A stretch of 64,000 bases of DNA from Chelativorans sp. AA-79 (GCF_029457495.1 NZ_CP120362.1:124001-188000); one strand, 5' to 3'. Positions 27,013 to 38,000 are shown, counted from the first letter of the stretch. Notes: a model not told the origin generated them from the letters alone. Program-made: numbers and translations.

Positions 27013-27860
27013 TGCCCAGAAGCTCGCAACTTGCCGGCCCGAGCGATCATGTTCTCGGCGGCGTCGGTGAATCGGACCTTGTTGTCACCCATCATGTGAC
27101 CACGCAGCATCCGGAGCATTTCCGGACCGGCACGCTCGACGATGGCAACGCCTGCAAGCAGAGCCGGCCGCAAGTGAAGCGGCAGGATGGGCTTTGCAGG
27201 GGTCGGCAGGTTCACCTGTTCTGCGGCAACGACATGGTCGAGATCGGGAACGATTGCACCGAGCACCCTGTAGCGCCAAAGCTCATGCTCGCGCGGAAGG
27301 GGCCAGATCACTCGCCGCATCAGGAGAAGCCGGGCGATTTCGGCTGGCGATGTCCACGTTCGGATGCCACGTTCGGCTTCATCGTCGAGCAGCTTTTCGC
27401 CGCGCAGTGCCGCAACGCGATATTGCGGGAAGGGGAGGAGTTCGCGCCGGTTTTCAGCTCGAAGCAGGTCACCGCACAGCGGACATGTGATGCGCCATCC
27501 CAGCAGTTGGCTTCGCAGGACCGGCGACGGTCCCGGGCCACCAGGGCTGCAGCTCGTGCAGAACTGCGCTGGTCTCGCGGCGAGGAGCCGATGCGACGAC
27601 TTCGGCACATCGATGAAGGTCATTCGACGCAAGACGGCCGGTTCGATGGCGAACATGCTGGCGAGGCGGATTTCCTGATCACTGCTCAGATGGAGATCGG
27701 CTGATCGCAATGAGGAAACCTCCGGTAGGAAGTGCCGAAGCATGACGAGGGGTGGAACCACGTAAAAGGCAGCGTGCCGGCTAATCCAGGACGACAACAA
27801 CTCGTCGGTATAGGGCGGCAACCACACCGGCAACTGCCGGGGCGGCGTGTTCTCCGTCAT
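26997..27860 (-). CDS. tniQ: TniQ-family transposition protein, copy 2
   Basis: Identical in protein sequence to the tniQ of copy 1: same LPVWLPPYTDELLSSWISRH start region and the same four-cysteine zinc finger. It overlaps tniB by 4 bases, and its stop codon again lies inside the third left-end repeat. Confidence 0.88.
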   Translation of the reverse strand: MTENTPPRQLPVWLPPYTDELLSSWISRHAAFYVVPPLVMLRHFLPEVSSLRSADLHLSSDQEIRLASMFAIEPAVLRRMTFIDVPKSSHRLLAARPAQFCTSCSPGGPGPSPVLRSQLLGWRITCPLCGDLLRAENRRELLPFPQYRVAALRGEKLLDDEAERGIRTWTSPAEIARLLLMRRVIWPLPREHELWRYRVLGAIVPDLDHVVAAEQVNLPTPAKPILPLHLRPALLAGVAIVERAGPEMLRMLRGHMMGDNKVRFTDAAENMIARAGKLRASGQMQLI

Positions 27861-28744
27861 GCGAATGCCGCCTCGGCATCGAATTCCGGCTCCCAGTTCT
27901 CGATCGCTGCGTCGGTGATGTGCTCGCGGCCGCTTTCGACGGCCTCGATGGCGAGGCTATTGATCATGTGGAAGATGTTGGCGGTGATCCCCTCGGTGAT
28001 CTGTAGGATCCGGCGTAAGGATTTCGGCGTGAGCACCGAGGGCCGACGCAGCGGTGTGTTGCGCAGGATCGACACCACCAACGTCTCGAACTGCTCGTTC
28101 GCAGCCCATCTGCTCAGTGTGAGTTGGTCGAATCGCCGCGCAAGCTGAACGTCGCCGCTGATCGCCTCGCGCGCATCGTTGACGCCGAAGCAGACCAGCG
28201 AGATCTGCAGACGATTGCTGAGGAAGCGAAGAGTGTTCAGAACAATGCGCTGCTCGCGATAGGATCCAGCGAGAATGTTGTGCACCTCGTCGATGACCAG
28301 CACCTGCACGCCGATGGCCTCCATGATACGCAGCGCAGCCTGTTCCATCTGGGCGATGTCGGCGCGCGGCCGCTGCGGCGCGCCGAGAAGGGTGAGCAGC
28401 TCGGCGTAGAAGCGCCGTTCACCGGGGCGGCTGGTCATTTCCATAGCAAGGACCGGCGTCTTCAGGGTGCCCGTCGCCGGATTGAAGCTCGGCGGGTGTT
28501 CGTCCCGGAACCGCTTCATGATCATAGTCTTCCCCATGCCGCTGTCGCCATAGATCGCGACCGAGGGCATGCGCGTGCCTCGCGGATGGTCGAGGAGCGC
28601 GCTCAGCCGGTCGAGCGCCTGTTTGGCGCGAGGGTAAAGCACCCAGCGGCGCGATCGTATCGCGCGAATGCGCCGCTCGTCGGTTTCGGCAAGCAGCGCG
28701 GCGGCGCCGGTGGTCAGGTGGGAGATTTCATCGCTCATGTTCAC
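27857..28744 (-). CDS. tniB: TniB-family AAA+ ATPase, copy 2
   Basis: Identical to the copy 1 protein, with GDSGMGKT and VLVIDEV ATPase motifs. No frameshift or substitution separates the copies, so both would make functional ATPase and duplication must be recent or maintained by gene conversion. Confidence 0.92.
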   Translation of the reverse strand: MNMSDEISHLTTGAAALLAETDERRIRAIRSRRWVLYPRAKQALDRLSALLDHPRGTRMPSVAIYGDSGMGKTMIMKRFRDEHPPSFNPATGTLKTPVLAMEMTSRPGERRFYAELLTLLGAPQRPRADIAQMEQAALRIMEAIGVQVLVIDEVHNILAGSYREQRIVLNTLRFLSNRLQISLVCFGVNDAREAISGDVQLARRFDQLTLSRWAANEQFETLVVSILRNTPLRRPSVLTPKSLRRILQITEGITANIFHMINSLAIEAVESGREHITDAAIENWEPEFDAEAAFA

Positions 28745-28750
28745 TCCAGC

Positions 28751-30415
28751 TCAATCTGTATCCTCAACAAAGGGTACAGGTTTGCTGGAGTCGACGCCGC
28801 GGAGCGAGCCCAATCCCCGATCATCCACCTTCGATTTCGAAGAAGCCTTCCCGCGTCGCGCAGCCGCCGTCTTATTGGTTGCCACCTCGACCAATTCTCG
28901 CTGTGCGACGGCGGTGCGGACGATGGCGCGCGTGTCCACTTCACGGCGGCCTTTGGCCAGCAAGCTGCGTCGGGCGGTCACCGCCTCGTGCAGGGTGATC
29001 GAAGGCAACGTCACGTCGGCATAGCGGGCTTCCACGAAGTTTCCTGAAGGCCGCCGGACGAAGATGCGCGCCATGTCACGCGGATCGTATTTGACAAGCA
29101 AGCGCCGTTCAGAACGCCCGACGTCGGCGCTGAGCGCCGCGGACCAATAACGCAGGCCAAACAGGTGAATACCGGTCGGCCGCAAGGTGCGCTCCTGCTC
29201 CGGCAGGAACGCCAGCCAGAAGCGCATTCGATCTTGTGGCAACCGAAGCGGGATTTCGCCCTCGTGCTCCCGCCATATCGCGATCGGCGGTCGACCCAGA
29301 CTGCCGTGGATCGATTGATGGTAGGCGCCGACGATGTCGAGAGCGATGTAGCGCTCGAGCTCCCTCAGAGTCAGGGCCGCATGGCGCTTGGAGTTGTAGT
29401 CGCCCAACTCCTGTTCGTTGCTGAACGTTGTTCCGGGCAGGAGATGCAGCCTCCCCATCTGCGTGCCGATCAGGCGCTCGATATGACCGCCGAAACGCGG
29501 CTCACCCGGTGGCCGCCACTCGATCGCGATGCCGGCGTCCTGGCATCCTCGCTTGAAGGCCCGGCTGCGGAAGTCAGGGCCATTGTCGACGTGCACCGTG
29601 TCCGGCAGGCCGGCGACGGGCCAAGGCTCCGTTATCTCGCGTTCCCGCAGCCATGCCGATTTGTCGAACACGGAGTGTAGCAGGCACAGGCTGGTCGACA
29701 GGCGGGACGGCGCCTCCATCGTGAGATAGAAGCCGGTCACCATCCGGCTGCAGACATCCATCGCTAGCGTCAGCCATGGTCGTCCGATCGGCTGCCGCGT
29801 CTCTTCGTCAACGACGAAGATGTCGGCCTTGGTATGGTCGATCTGCACCACTGCCAGGGGACGAGAGGCCTCAAACGATCCGGGAACGGCCGTTGTCGCC
29901 TTGAAGATCTTCTGTTCGCCGCGGCGCTTGGCTCGTTTCTGGAGGTCGATGTCCTTGAGGCGGGTCACTATCGTTCGGCGATGCGGCGGCTTCAGTCCAA
30001 CCGAGATGCAGTTTGTCTGCACGTCCCGCACCAACTGCGAGATCGTCGGTCGGGTCCGCTTCAGGTAGAACCTTTTGATAGTCTTGCTAACGATCTCCTC
30101 CCGCTTCTCGTCCAGCGTACGATGACCCTCAGGCCGTCCGCGCTTACGATCGACAAGAGACAGAACGGTCCCGCCGGCGCGGAACAGCTTGATCAGCCGG
30201 TAGGCCGTCGCCTGGCTGACATTCATCTCGGCAGCGAGCCCGGAAACGTCTGCCGCGGTCGCACCGTCAGGATTGCGCTTCAGGAATTCACGGATCGCAT
30301 CCGCCCGCCGGCAAGCTTCATCCCAAAGCGCTTCGTCAATCTCGTCAGGAAATGGATCGTTCATGGCAGGCTCGCGAGGAAACATCGCGAACCTCATTCT
30401 CACATTAAGTGACAA
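28751..30415 (-). CDS. tniA: TniA-family DDE transposase, copy 2
   Basis: Identical to the copy 1 protein, retaining Asp193, Asp277 and Glu313 of the catalytic triad. The same start-codon ambiguity applies (TTG at 30415 or ATG at 30397 or 30364). With two intact sets of genes, either copy could supply proteins acting on the outermost ends of the pair. Confidence 0.92.
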   Translation of the reverse strand: MSLNVRMRFAMFPREPAMNDPFPDEIDEALWDEACRRADAIREFLKRNPDGATAADVSGLAAEMNVSQATAYRLIKLFRAGGTVLSLVDRKRGRPEGHRTLDEKREEIVSKTIKRFYLKRTRPTISQLVRDVQTNCISVGLKPPHRRTIVTRLKDIDLQKRAKRRGEQKIFKATTAVPGSFEASRPLAVVQIDHTKADIFVVDEETRQPIGRPWLTLAMDVCSRMVTGFYLTMEAPSRLSTSLCLLHSVFDKSAWLREREITEPWPVAGLPDTVHVDNGPDFRSRAFKRGCQDAGIAIEWRPPGEPRFGGHIERLIGTQMGRLHLLPGTTFSNEQELGDYNSKRHAALTLRELERYIALDIVGAYHQSIHGSLGRPPIAIWREHEGEIPLRLPQDRMRFWLAFLPEQERTLRPTGIHLFGLRYWSAALSADVGRSERRLLVKYDPRDMARIFVRRPSGNFVEARYADVTLPSITLHEAVTARRSLLAKGRREVDTRAIVRTAVAQRELVEVATNKTAAARRGKASSKSKVDDRGLGSLRGVDSSKPVPFVEDTD

Positions 30416-30521
30416 AAACCAATGCGCATTATCGAATTAACTGCCCATTCGCAAATTAAGTGCCAGCGTAAGCATCTGAAATCATTGAGGCATGATTCTC
30501 ATAATTAAGTGCCAAGCGACA
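30396..30521. repeat. Right-end transposase-site repeats, copy 2
   Basis: The same four ATT-N-TC/GC ... TTAA-TGCC sites as at the right end of copy 1 (30396, 30428, 30447, 30495), unchanged, ending GCGACA at 30521. Confidence 0.75.
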
Positions 30522-30555
30522 CATGAGATGACAAAGATTGAACTGCGATCCTCTC

Positions 30556-32625
30556 CTATCGCCACATGCCGCGCATTCTCGCGCCGACATCGAGGCGAAC
30601 CTCCCGCGGGCCGGCATTCGGCCCCTGTCCGGGGGCAACGACGGGCCAGGCACGGCATTCGAACAATTCCAATAGACGAGCGGGAATGAACCGCGTTCGC
30701 GGGGCATAGACATGCCGATCGCCCGTCGCGGATTGGCCATGGGTGAAAAAGCGCTGCGGCACCACGAGGTTGAGACTGTCCTTTGCCCGCGTCATGGCGA
30801 CATAGAGCAGGCGCCGCTCCTCCTCGATCTCGTCGGAGCTGCCGACGCCGAGATCGGACGGAATGCAGCCGTCCACAGTGTTGAGCACGAAGACCGAGCG
30901 CCATTCCTGGCCCTTGGCCGAATGGATGGTCGAGAGGATCAGATAGTCCTCGTCGAGCAGGGGCACGCCGGCCTGTCCGGACGTGGCGTCCGGAGGATCG
31001 AGGGTCAGTTCGGTGAGGAATCGCTCGCGGGAGGGATAGCCGCCGGCAATCTCCTCGAGCTGGAGCAGATCGGCCCGCCGCATCTCGAAATCCTCATGGA
31101 TGCGTTCCAGATGCGGTTCATACCAGGCGCGAACCTGTCCGATTTCGGCCGGCCAGCCTGACGACCCGGCGCGCAGCCCGTCGAGCAGCTCGATGAGGCC
31201 CGGCCAATCGGCCTGGGCGCGGGGAGGGCAGGGGAGGCTATCAAGAGTGTTGATCGGTTCAACGCTCTCGGCAACGGCGTCGAGAGCGGTCTGTGCCGTC
31301 GCCGGCCCGACGCCTGGCAAGAGCTGCATCAATCGGAAGCCTGCCACACGGTCGCGCATATTCTGGGCAAAGCGCAGCGCGGCCAGCATGTCCTTCACAT
31401 GGGCGCTGTCGAGGAATTTGAGCCCGCCGAATTTGACGAAGGGGATGTTGCGGCGGGTGAGTTCCACCTCGAGCGGACCGCTATGGTGGCTCGCACGGAA
31501 CAGCACGGCCTGGTCCTTGAGCCGTATGCCGGTCTCGCGGTTCTCCAGCACAGTGTCGGCCACGAATTTCGCCTGGTCGGCCTCGTCACGAACGGTCACG
31601 AGACACGGGCGTTCGTTCGAAGCCCGGTCGGTCCAGAGGTTCTTGGTGAACCGTTCGCGCGCAAGCCCGATCACGCCATTGGCCGCGGCGAGGATCGGCT
31701 GAGTGGAGCGATAATTGCGCTCGAGGGTGACGATTTCGGCGGCCGGCGAGAACTCCTTCGGGAAATCGAGGATGTTCCTGACCGTGGCCGCGCGGAAGGA
31801 ATAGATTGCCTGGGCGTCGTCGCCGACGACGGTCAAGCCGCGACCGCCGGGCTTGAGGCCGGTCAGGATCGTCGCCTGCAGGCGGTTCGTGTCCTGATAC
31901 TCGTCGACCAGAACGTGATCCCAGCGGCCGCCGATCTCGTCGGCCAGCGCCGCGTCGCTCATGGTCTGGGCCCAGTAAAGCAGCAGATCGTCGTAATCGA
32001 GTACGTTCTGGATCTGCTTGGCCTCGACATAGGATGCGAAAAGCTCGCGCAGTTGCATTTCCCAACCGGCGCACCAGGGGTAGTTGGCGCGCAGGATATC
32101 CTCGAGGGGTGCCTGGGCATTTACGGTGCGAGAGTAGATCGACAGGCACGTCCCCTTCGCCGGAAACCGGCTTTCCATTTTCGAGAAGCCGAGCTCGTGC
32201 CGGATGAGGTTCATCAGATCGGCCGAGTCCTCACGGTCGTGGATGGTGAATTGCGGATCGAGCCCCAGCTCGATGGCGTATTCGCGCAGGATGCGCGCGC
32301 CGATCCCGTGGAATGTGCCTGACCAGGAGAGTGCGTCGGTCAAAATGCCGGCCTTGTCGCCGAGCACCCTGGCGCAGATGCGCTCCACCCGCTTTCCCAT
32401 TTCGCCAGCCGCGCGGCGGGAGAAGGTCATGAGCAGGATCCGGCGCGGATCGGCGCCGGAAATAATCAGCTGCGCTACACGATGGGCCAACGTATTGGTC
32501 TTGCCCGAGCCCGCACCCGCTATGATCAGCAGCGGTCCTCCTACCTGGCCATCGGGCAGGCCGATACCGTGAATGACCGCGGCGCGTTGACCGTCGTTCA
32601 ATTTTTCCAGATGCGCCGCATTCAT
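30556..32625 (-). CDS. UvrD/Rep-family ATP-dependent DNA helicase
   Basis: A 689-residue superfamily 1A helicase that unwinds DNA 3' to 5'. Q motif NDGQRAAVIHG; Walker A AGAGSGKT at 36-43; motif II LVDEYQDTN; motif III GDDAQAIYSFRAA; motif IV LERNYRSTQPIL; motif V ILSTIHSAKGQEW; motif VI EEERRLLYVAMTRAKD. ATG at 32625 follows GGGACGGA. It is somewhat shorter than UvrD/PcrA (about 720) and ends in an arginine-rich tail. It is divergent from the imuA operon, so a role in repair during the SOS response is plausible but not shown. Confidence 0.93.
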   Translation of the reverse strand: MNAAHLEKLNDGQRAAVIHGIGLPDGQVGGPLLIIAGAGSGKTNTLAHRVAQLIISGADPRRILLMTFSRRAAGEMGKRVERICARVLGDKAGILTDALSWSGTFHGIGARILREYAIELGLDPQFTIHDREDSADLMNLIRHELGFSKMESRFPAKGTCLSIYSRTVNAQAPLEDILRANYPWCAGWEMQLRELFASYVEAKQIQNVLDYDDLLLYWAQTMSDAALADEIGGRWDHVLVDEYQDTNRLQATILTGLKPGGRGLTVVGDDAQAIYSFRAATVRNILDFPKEFSPAAEIVTLERNYRSTQPILAAANGVIGLARERFTKNLWTDRASNERPCLVTVRDEADQAKFVADTVLENRETGIRLKDQAVLFRASHHSGPLEVELTRRNIPFVKFGGLKFLDSAHVKDMLAALRFAQNMRDRVAGFRLMQLLPGVGPATAQTALDAVAESVEPINTLDSLPCPPRAQADWPGLIELLDGLRAGSSGWPAEIGQVRAWYEPHLERIHEDFEMRRADLLQLEEIAGGYPSRERFLTELTLDPPDATSGQAGVPLLDEDYLILSTIHSAKGQEWRSVFVLNTVDGCIPSDLGVGSSDEIEEERRLLYVAMTRAKDSLNLVVPQRFFTHGQSATGDRHVYAPRTRFIPARLLELFECRAWPVVAPGQGPNAGPREVRLDVGARMRGMWR

Positions 32626-32752
32626 TCCGTCCCGCTCCTATCACCTTGCGAATCAACGACAATCGGCCAACACTGCGCCGGCGCTACCGTCTCGTCCCCA
32701 TCCGCACCGGAAAGACTCATCGCGGAGTCTGATTGACTCAATATCGGAATCG

Positions 32753-32767
32753 GAACAAATAATGAAC
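32753..32767 (+). promoter_or_regulatory. LexA (SOS) box upstream of imuA
   Basis: GAAC-AAATAAT-GAAC is a perfect match to the alphaproteobacterial LexA site GTTC-N7-GTTC read on the other strand. It lies 50 bp before the imuA start, where a repressor would block the promoter of the imuA-imuB-dnaE2 operon. It also lies in the intergenic region shared with the divergent helicase gene. Confidence 0.82.
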
Positions 32768-32816
32768 ATAACAGCGCCTTGTAGCGTTGCAAAGCCCTCA
32801 GGAGAACTGGACTTAC

Positions 32817-33578
32817 GTGGCCGATCGCGCGGCAAACGCTGTCATTGCTGAGCTTCAGGAGCGCATTGCGCACTTGGACAGCGGTGCTGGCCGCGCGCGC
32901 GAGGTCCTCCCGTTCGGTGTCGCCGCGATCGACCGCCGGCTTCCGGGAGGAGGGCTAGGGTTGGGATGCCTGCATGAGGTCGCCGGCGGCGGGAATGGCG
33001 CCGTGGACGGCGCGGCCGCCGCGCTGTTCGCGGCGGGGATCGCCGCGCGTACCAAAGGCAAGGTCCTCTGGATCGTGACACGTCCCGATCTTTTTGCCCC
33101 GGCGATCGCCCAGGCAGGGCTGCCGCCCGACAGAGTGATCCATGTCGAGGCCGGTGATGAAAAGGCGTTGCTCGCGTGCTTTGAGGAAGGACTGCGCCAT
33201 GGCGGTCTCGGGGCCGTGGTCGCCGAGACGGCTCGTCTTTCGATGACCGCATCCCGCCGCCTGCAGCTTGCGGCCGAAGGCTCGGACACGATCGGTCTCG
33301 CCGTCCGGCGCTGGCGGCGCCAGACCGAGGCGGGGGATTTCGGGCAACCCACGGCCAGTGTCACGCGCTGGCGGGTTTCCGTTCTGCCCTCTGCTCCCCT
33401 GCCGGTTCCCGGCCTCGGGCGTGCCCGCTGGCTGGTCGAGCTGATCCGATGCCGGGCCGGGGAAAGTGCTGATTTCGAAGTGGAGGCCTGCGATGCCCAG
33501 GGTCGTATCGCTCTTCCTTCCAAGATGGCCAATAGATCGCCTCAGAAGGAACTCGGACGGCGCGTCGCTTCCGGCTGA
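32817..33578 (+). CDS. imuA: ImuA, SOS mutagenesis accessory protein
   Basis: About 253 residues from GTG at 32817; CAGGAG lies upstream, though the spacing is rather long, and the frame is open from 32787. The protein resembles a degenerate RecA/SulA fold: VLPFGVAAIDRRLPGGGLGL, CLHEVAGG, LWIVTRPDLFAPAIAQAGLP, and GAVVAETARLSMTASRRLQL. ImuA works with ImuB and DnaE2 in error-prone lesion bypass. Its 3' end overlaps imuB by 86 bases, and a LexA box precedes the gene. Confidence 0.9.
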   Translation: MADRAANAVIAELQERIAHLDSGAGRAREVLPFGVAAIDRRLPGGGLGLGCLHEVAGGGNGAVDGAAAALFAAGIAARTKGKVLWIVTRPDLFAPAIAQAGLPPDRVIHVEAGDEKALLACFEEGLRHGGLGAVVAETARLSMTASRRLQLAAEGSDTIGLAVRRWRRQTEAGDFGQPTASVTRWRVSVLPSAPLPVPGLGRARWLVELIRCRAGESADFEVEACDAQGRIALPSKMANRSPQKELGRRVASG

Positions 33579-35016
33579 GGCGCCGCTCGTCCTTGTCGGC
33601 CGCACCGGCCGCCGCCGGCTGATCACCGCTCTCGATGCCAATGCGCAGGCCCTTGGCGTCAGCGTAGGCATGCCCGTCACCAAGGCCCAGGCGCTGGTGC
33701 CGGGTCTGGTCGTTCTCGATGCCGACCCAGCGGCCGACGCCGAAGGGCTCGACAGGCTGGCATTGTGGGCGTTGCAGCGCATCTCGCCCGTGGTGGCGCC
33801 CGATCCTCCGGACGGGCTGGTGATCGACACCACCGGCGCCGATCATCTCCATGGCGGCGAGGCCGCCATGCTCACCACAATTGTCGAGCGCTTCGCCGCC
33901 TCCGGCGTCGAGGCGCGGGCGGCGATTGCCGATACATGGGGTGCGGCCCATGCCGCGGCACGCTTCCTGCGCCGGTACACATCGGTCATTGCGCCGGGCG
34001 AGACAGAAGCGATGCTCCGGCCGCTGCCACTGGCGGCACTGCGGCTCGACCCCGACACGGTTGCTGGTCTGCGCACCCTCGGCTTCGAGACCATCGGAGA
34101 TCTGTTGGCGCAACCGCGGGCGCCGCTTGCCTTGCGCTTTGGCCCGGAAATCGGCCGCCGGCTCGACCAGGCGCTGGGACGCCTCGCCGAACCGGTCGAT
34201 CCGGTTCGCTCGCCCGAGCTGGTCGAGGTGCGCCGCGTCTTCGGCGAGCCGATCGGCGCGGCCGAAACCATCGCCCGCTACACGGCCAGGCTCGCCGAAG
34301 CCCTCTGCGCCGAACTCGAAAAGCGTGGGCTCGGCGCTCGCCGTCTCGATCTGCTGTTCCATCGCGTCGACAACACCATGCAGTTCATCCGGGTCGGCAC
34401 GGCCCAGCCGGTGCGCGATTCAAGGCGCCTGACCCGGCTTCTCTGCGACAGGATCGAAACCGTCGATCCCGGCTTCGGCATCGAGGTCATGGTGTTGGCC
34501 GCAGTTCAATCCGAACCGCTCAGGGACAAACAATCGATTTCCTCGCTTGTCGAAGAGCCCGAGCCGGACCTGTCGGACCTGGTCGACGTGCTTGCCAATC
34601 GCGTCGGCGAGAACCGGCTCTACCGGTTCAAGCCGGTGCAGAGCGATGTGCCGGAGCGCTCGGTCACGCGGGTTCCGGCCCTTGCACCGGAGAGCGGCGC
34701 AACCTGGGAAGGCGACTGGCCACGCCCGCCGCGGCTGCTCGCCCGGCCCGAACCGATCGAGACGATGGCGCTGCTGCCCGATAATCCGCCCGTCTGGTTT
34801 ACCTGGCGCGGCGTGCGCCGGCGCGTGCGTCGTGCCGACGGGCCCGAGCGCATTCGCGGCGAGTGGTGGAAACGCGACGCCGAGATGACGACGGTAAGGG
34901 ACTATTTCCGCGTCGAGGACGAAGCCGGCGAGCGCTATTGGTTGTTCCGCTCCGGCGACGGTGAACGTGGAGAGAGCGGGTCCCAGAAATGGTTCCTGCA
35001 CGGGATTTTCGGATGA
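33493..35016 (+). CDS. imuB: ImuB, Y-family polymerase-like protein
   Basis: About 507 residues from ATG at 33493 ([20 protein letters not shown]). It has the Y-family layout, with [40 protein letters not shown], a helix-hairpin-helix thumb ([20 protein letters not shown]), little-finger region and a C-terminal tail. The catalytic carboxylates of true Y-family polymerases are absent (LPRWPIDRL instead of Dx[12 protein letters not shown] instead of SxDE). This is the known condition of ImuB, which acts as the adaptor linking DnaE2 to the clamp. The stop overlaps the dnaE2 start (ATGA). Confidence 0.92.
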   Translation: MPRVVSLFLPRWPIDRLRRNSDGASLPAEAPLVLVGRTGRRRLITALDANAQALGVSVGMPVTKAQALVPGLVVLDADPAADAEGLDRLALWALQRISPVVAPDPPDGLVIDTTGADHLHGGEAAMLTTIVERFAASGVEARAAIADTWGAAHAAARFLRRYTSVIAPGETEAMLRPLPLAALRLDPDTVAGLRTLGFETIGDLLAQPRAPLALRFGPEIGRRLDQALGRLAEPVDPVRSPELVEVRRVFGEPIGAAETIARYTARLAEALCAELEKRGLGARRLDLLFHRVDNTMQFIRVGTAQPVRDSRRLTRLLCDRIETVDPGFGIEVMVLAAVQSEPLRDKQSISSLVEEPEPDLSDLVDVLANRVGENRLYRFKPVQSDVPERSVTRVPALAPESGATWEGDWPRPPRLLARPEPIETMALLPDNPPVWFTWRGVRRRVRRADGPERIRGEWWKRDAEMTTVRDYFRVEDEAGERYWLFRSGDGERGESGSQKWFLHGIFG

Positions 35017-38000
35017 GCGGGCCGCGCTACGCCGAGCTGCAGGTGACGAGCCATTTCTCGTTCCTGCGCGGGGCGAGCAGTTGCGAAGAGCTGTTCGCCC
35101 AGGCCGCCATGATGGGCATCGAGGCGCTCGGCATTGTCGACCGCAACTCGCTGGCGGGAATCGTCCGGGCATTCGAGGCGGCCAGAACCACCGGCGTCCG
35201 CCTCGTCGCCGGCTGCCGGCTCGATCTCGCCGATGGCATGTCGGTCCTAGTCTATCCGACCGACCGGCCCGCCTATGCCCGGCTTTGCCGCCTGCTCTCG
35301 CTCGGCAAGAAGCGCGCCGGGAAGGGCAAATGCCATCTCGAATGGCCGGATCTCGTCGCCTATGGCGAGGGCCTGATCGCTATCCTCGTTCCCGATATCG
35401 CGGACGAGACCTGCGCCCTGCAATTGCGTCGCCTGCGGGAAACCTTCGGCGATCGCGCCTATCTGGCCCTGACACTGCGCCGGCGGCCCAATGACCAGAT
35501 GCGCCTCTGGGACCTGTCGAATCTGGCGGCGCAGGCGCGCGTGCCCACCGTCGTTACCAATGACGTGCTGTTCCACGAACCCGGCCGGCAGCTCATGCAG
35601 GACGTGGTGACCGCCATCCGGCACAATGTCACCATCGACGAGCTCGGGCATCGCCGCGAGCGGTTTGCCGACCGCTACCTGAAGCCTCCCGAAGAAATGC
35701 ATCGGCTGTTCGACCGCTATCCCGAAGCCCTCGCCCGGACCATGGAGATCATGGACCGGTGCAGGTTTTCGCTCGAGGAACTCGCCTATCAATATCCGGA
35801 AGAAAAGCTCTATCCGGAGCTGACGCCCCAGCAGGCGCTGGAAAAACTCACCTGGGAGGGCGTGGCCGAGCGCTATCCGGAGGGTCTGCCCGACAAGGTG
35901 CGCGCCAATCTGAACCATGAGCTCCGGCTGATCGAGAAGCTGGACTACGCACCGTACTTCCTGACGGTGACAGCGATCGTGCGCTTCGCCCGCTCGAAGG
36001 GAATTTTGTGCCAGGGCAGGGGATCGGCGGCGAACTCGGCCGTCTGCTTCGTGCTCGGCGTCACCTCGGTCGATCCCGATCGCAACGATCTTCTCTTCGA
36101 ACGCTTCGTCTCGGAGGAACGCCGTGAGCCGCCCGACATCGATGTCGACTTCGAACATGAGCGGCGCGAGGAGGTCATCCAGTGGGTCTATGAAACCTAT
36201 GGCCGCGAACGGGCCGCGCTCTGCTCCACCGTTATCCGCTATCGCGCCAAGGGCGCGCTGCGCGATGTCGGCAAGGCGCTCGGCCTGCCCGAGGACCTGA
36301 CCAAGACCCTGTCCTCGCAGGTCTGGGGCTGGTCCGAAGGCGTCGAACAAAAGCACGCCGAGGGCCTCAACCTCAATATGGGCGATCGCAGGCTCCGGCT
36401 TGCGCTTGAGCTTGCACACCAGCTTGTCGGCACCCCGCGCCATCTCTCGCAGCACCCGGGCGGCTTCGTCCTGACCCGCGATCGGCTCGACGAACTCGTG
36501 CCCATCGAGCCGGCCGCCATGGAAGACCGCCAAGTCATCGAGTGGGACAAGGACGACATTGACGTCCTGAAGTTCATGAAGGTGGACGTCCTGGCACTCG
36601 GCATGCTGTCCTGCATGCGCCGCGCCTTCGATCTGCTGGCCGAGCACAAGGACACCAAGCTCGATCTTGTCACAATCCCGGCTGAGGATCCGCGCACCTA
36701 TGCCATGATCCGCAAGGCCGACACTCTCGGAACCTTCCAGATCGAGTCCCGCGCCCAAATGGCCATGCTGCCGCGCATCAAGCCGCGGACCTTTTACGAC
36801 CTCGTCATCGAGGTGGCGATCGTCCGGCCAGGCCCGATCCAGGGCGACATGGTCCATCCCTATCTGCGCCGCCGCGAGGGCAAGGAGGACGTGACCTTCC
36901 CCAAGCCCGAGCTTGAGGCGGTGCTCGGCAAGACGCTCGGCGTGCCGCTGTTTCAGGAGCAGGCCATGCGCGTCGCCATCGAATGCGCCGGCTTCACCGC
37001 CAGCGAGGCCGACCAGCTGCGCCGTGCCATGGCGACCTTCAAGCACACCGGCGGCGTCTCGAAATTCGGGGAGAAGCTGATCGAGGGGATGGTCGCAAAC
37101 GGCTATGACCGCGATTTCGCCGAACGCACCGTCAAGCAGCTCGAAGGCTTCGGGTCCTATGGCTTTCCCGAGAGTCATGCCGCGAGCTTCGCCCTTATCG
37201 CCTATGCCTCGGCCTGGATGAAATGCTGGCATCCGGACGTCTTCTGCTGCGCGCTGCTCAATGCTCAGCCGATGGGGTTTTATGCACCGGCCCAGATCGT
37301 TCGCGACGCGCGCGAGCATGGCGTCGAGGTTCGCCCGGTCTGCGTCAACAGCTCACGCTGGGACTGCACGCTGGAACCCACCGACGACGAAAGCCGATTT
37401 GGCGTCCGGCTCGGTCTGCGCATGGTCAAGGGATTGGGGAATGTGGAGGCCGCGCGCCTCGTCTCCTGCCGGGAAGACCTGCCGTTTGCATCTGTCGACG
37501 ACCTCTGGCGCCGCGCCGGCATTCCCGCCGCGGCCCTGGTCGAGTTGGCCGAGGCCGACGCCTTCCGGTCCGCGCTCGGCCTTGCACGGCGTGAGGCGCT
37601 CTGGGCCATCAAGGCCCTGCGCGACGAACCGCTGCCGCTCTTTGCTGCCGCCGCGACGCGCGAAGCCGGTATCGTGCCCGAGCAGATCGAGCCCGCGGTA
37701 TCGCTGCGCCCCATGGCGGCCGGAAGGGAAGTGGTGGAGGACTACAGTCACACCGGGCTGACCCTTCGGCAGCACCCGGTGTCCTTCCTCCGCGCCGATC
37801 TGTCCCGCCGGCGCATCATGACCTGCGCCGAAGCCGTCGCCTCTCGTGATCGCCGCTGGGTTCACGTCGCAGGTCTGGTGCTCGTGCGCCAACGCCCCGG
37901 TTCGGCCAAGGGCGTCATGTTCATCACGCTCGAGGACGAAACCGCGGTCGCCAATCTCGTGGTCTGGACCAAGGTCTTTGAAAAATACCGGCGCGTCGTG

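Larger units (their letters stand above)
26914..30521. mobile_element. TniA-TniB-TniQ transposon, copy 2 (3,608 bp)
   Basis: Same termini, same gene order and exactly the same length as copy 1, offset by 10,578 bp and in direct orientation. All three proteins are identical to those of copy 1, and the DNA stretches I compared by eye also match. It lies between ftsH (44 bp to the left) and the helicase stop codon (34 bp to the right), without damaging either. The flanks CAAGC and CATGA are not duplicates, and they do not pair with the flanks of copy 1 either. With copy 1 it brackets 6,970 bp. Confidence 0.93.

Noticed and set aside
16336..30521. CRISPR-associated or Tn7-like guided transposon
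   Set aside because: TniA, TniB and TniQ are shared with CRISPR-associated transposons, but there is no cas gene, no repeat-spacer array and no guide-like repeat near either end, so RNA-guided targeting has no support.
35247..37319. 690-codon open frame antisense to dnaE2
   Set aside because: It is a GC-rich shadow of the conserved polymerase frame; it has no domain or ribosome site and is low in expected protein-like patterns.
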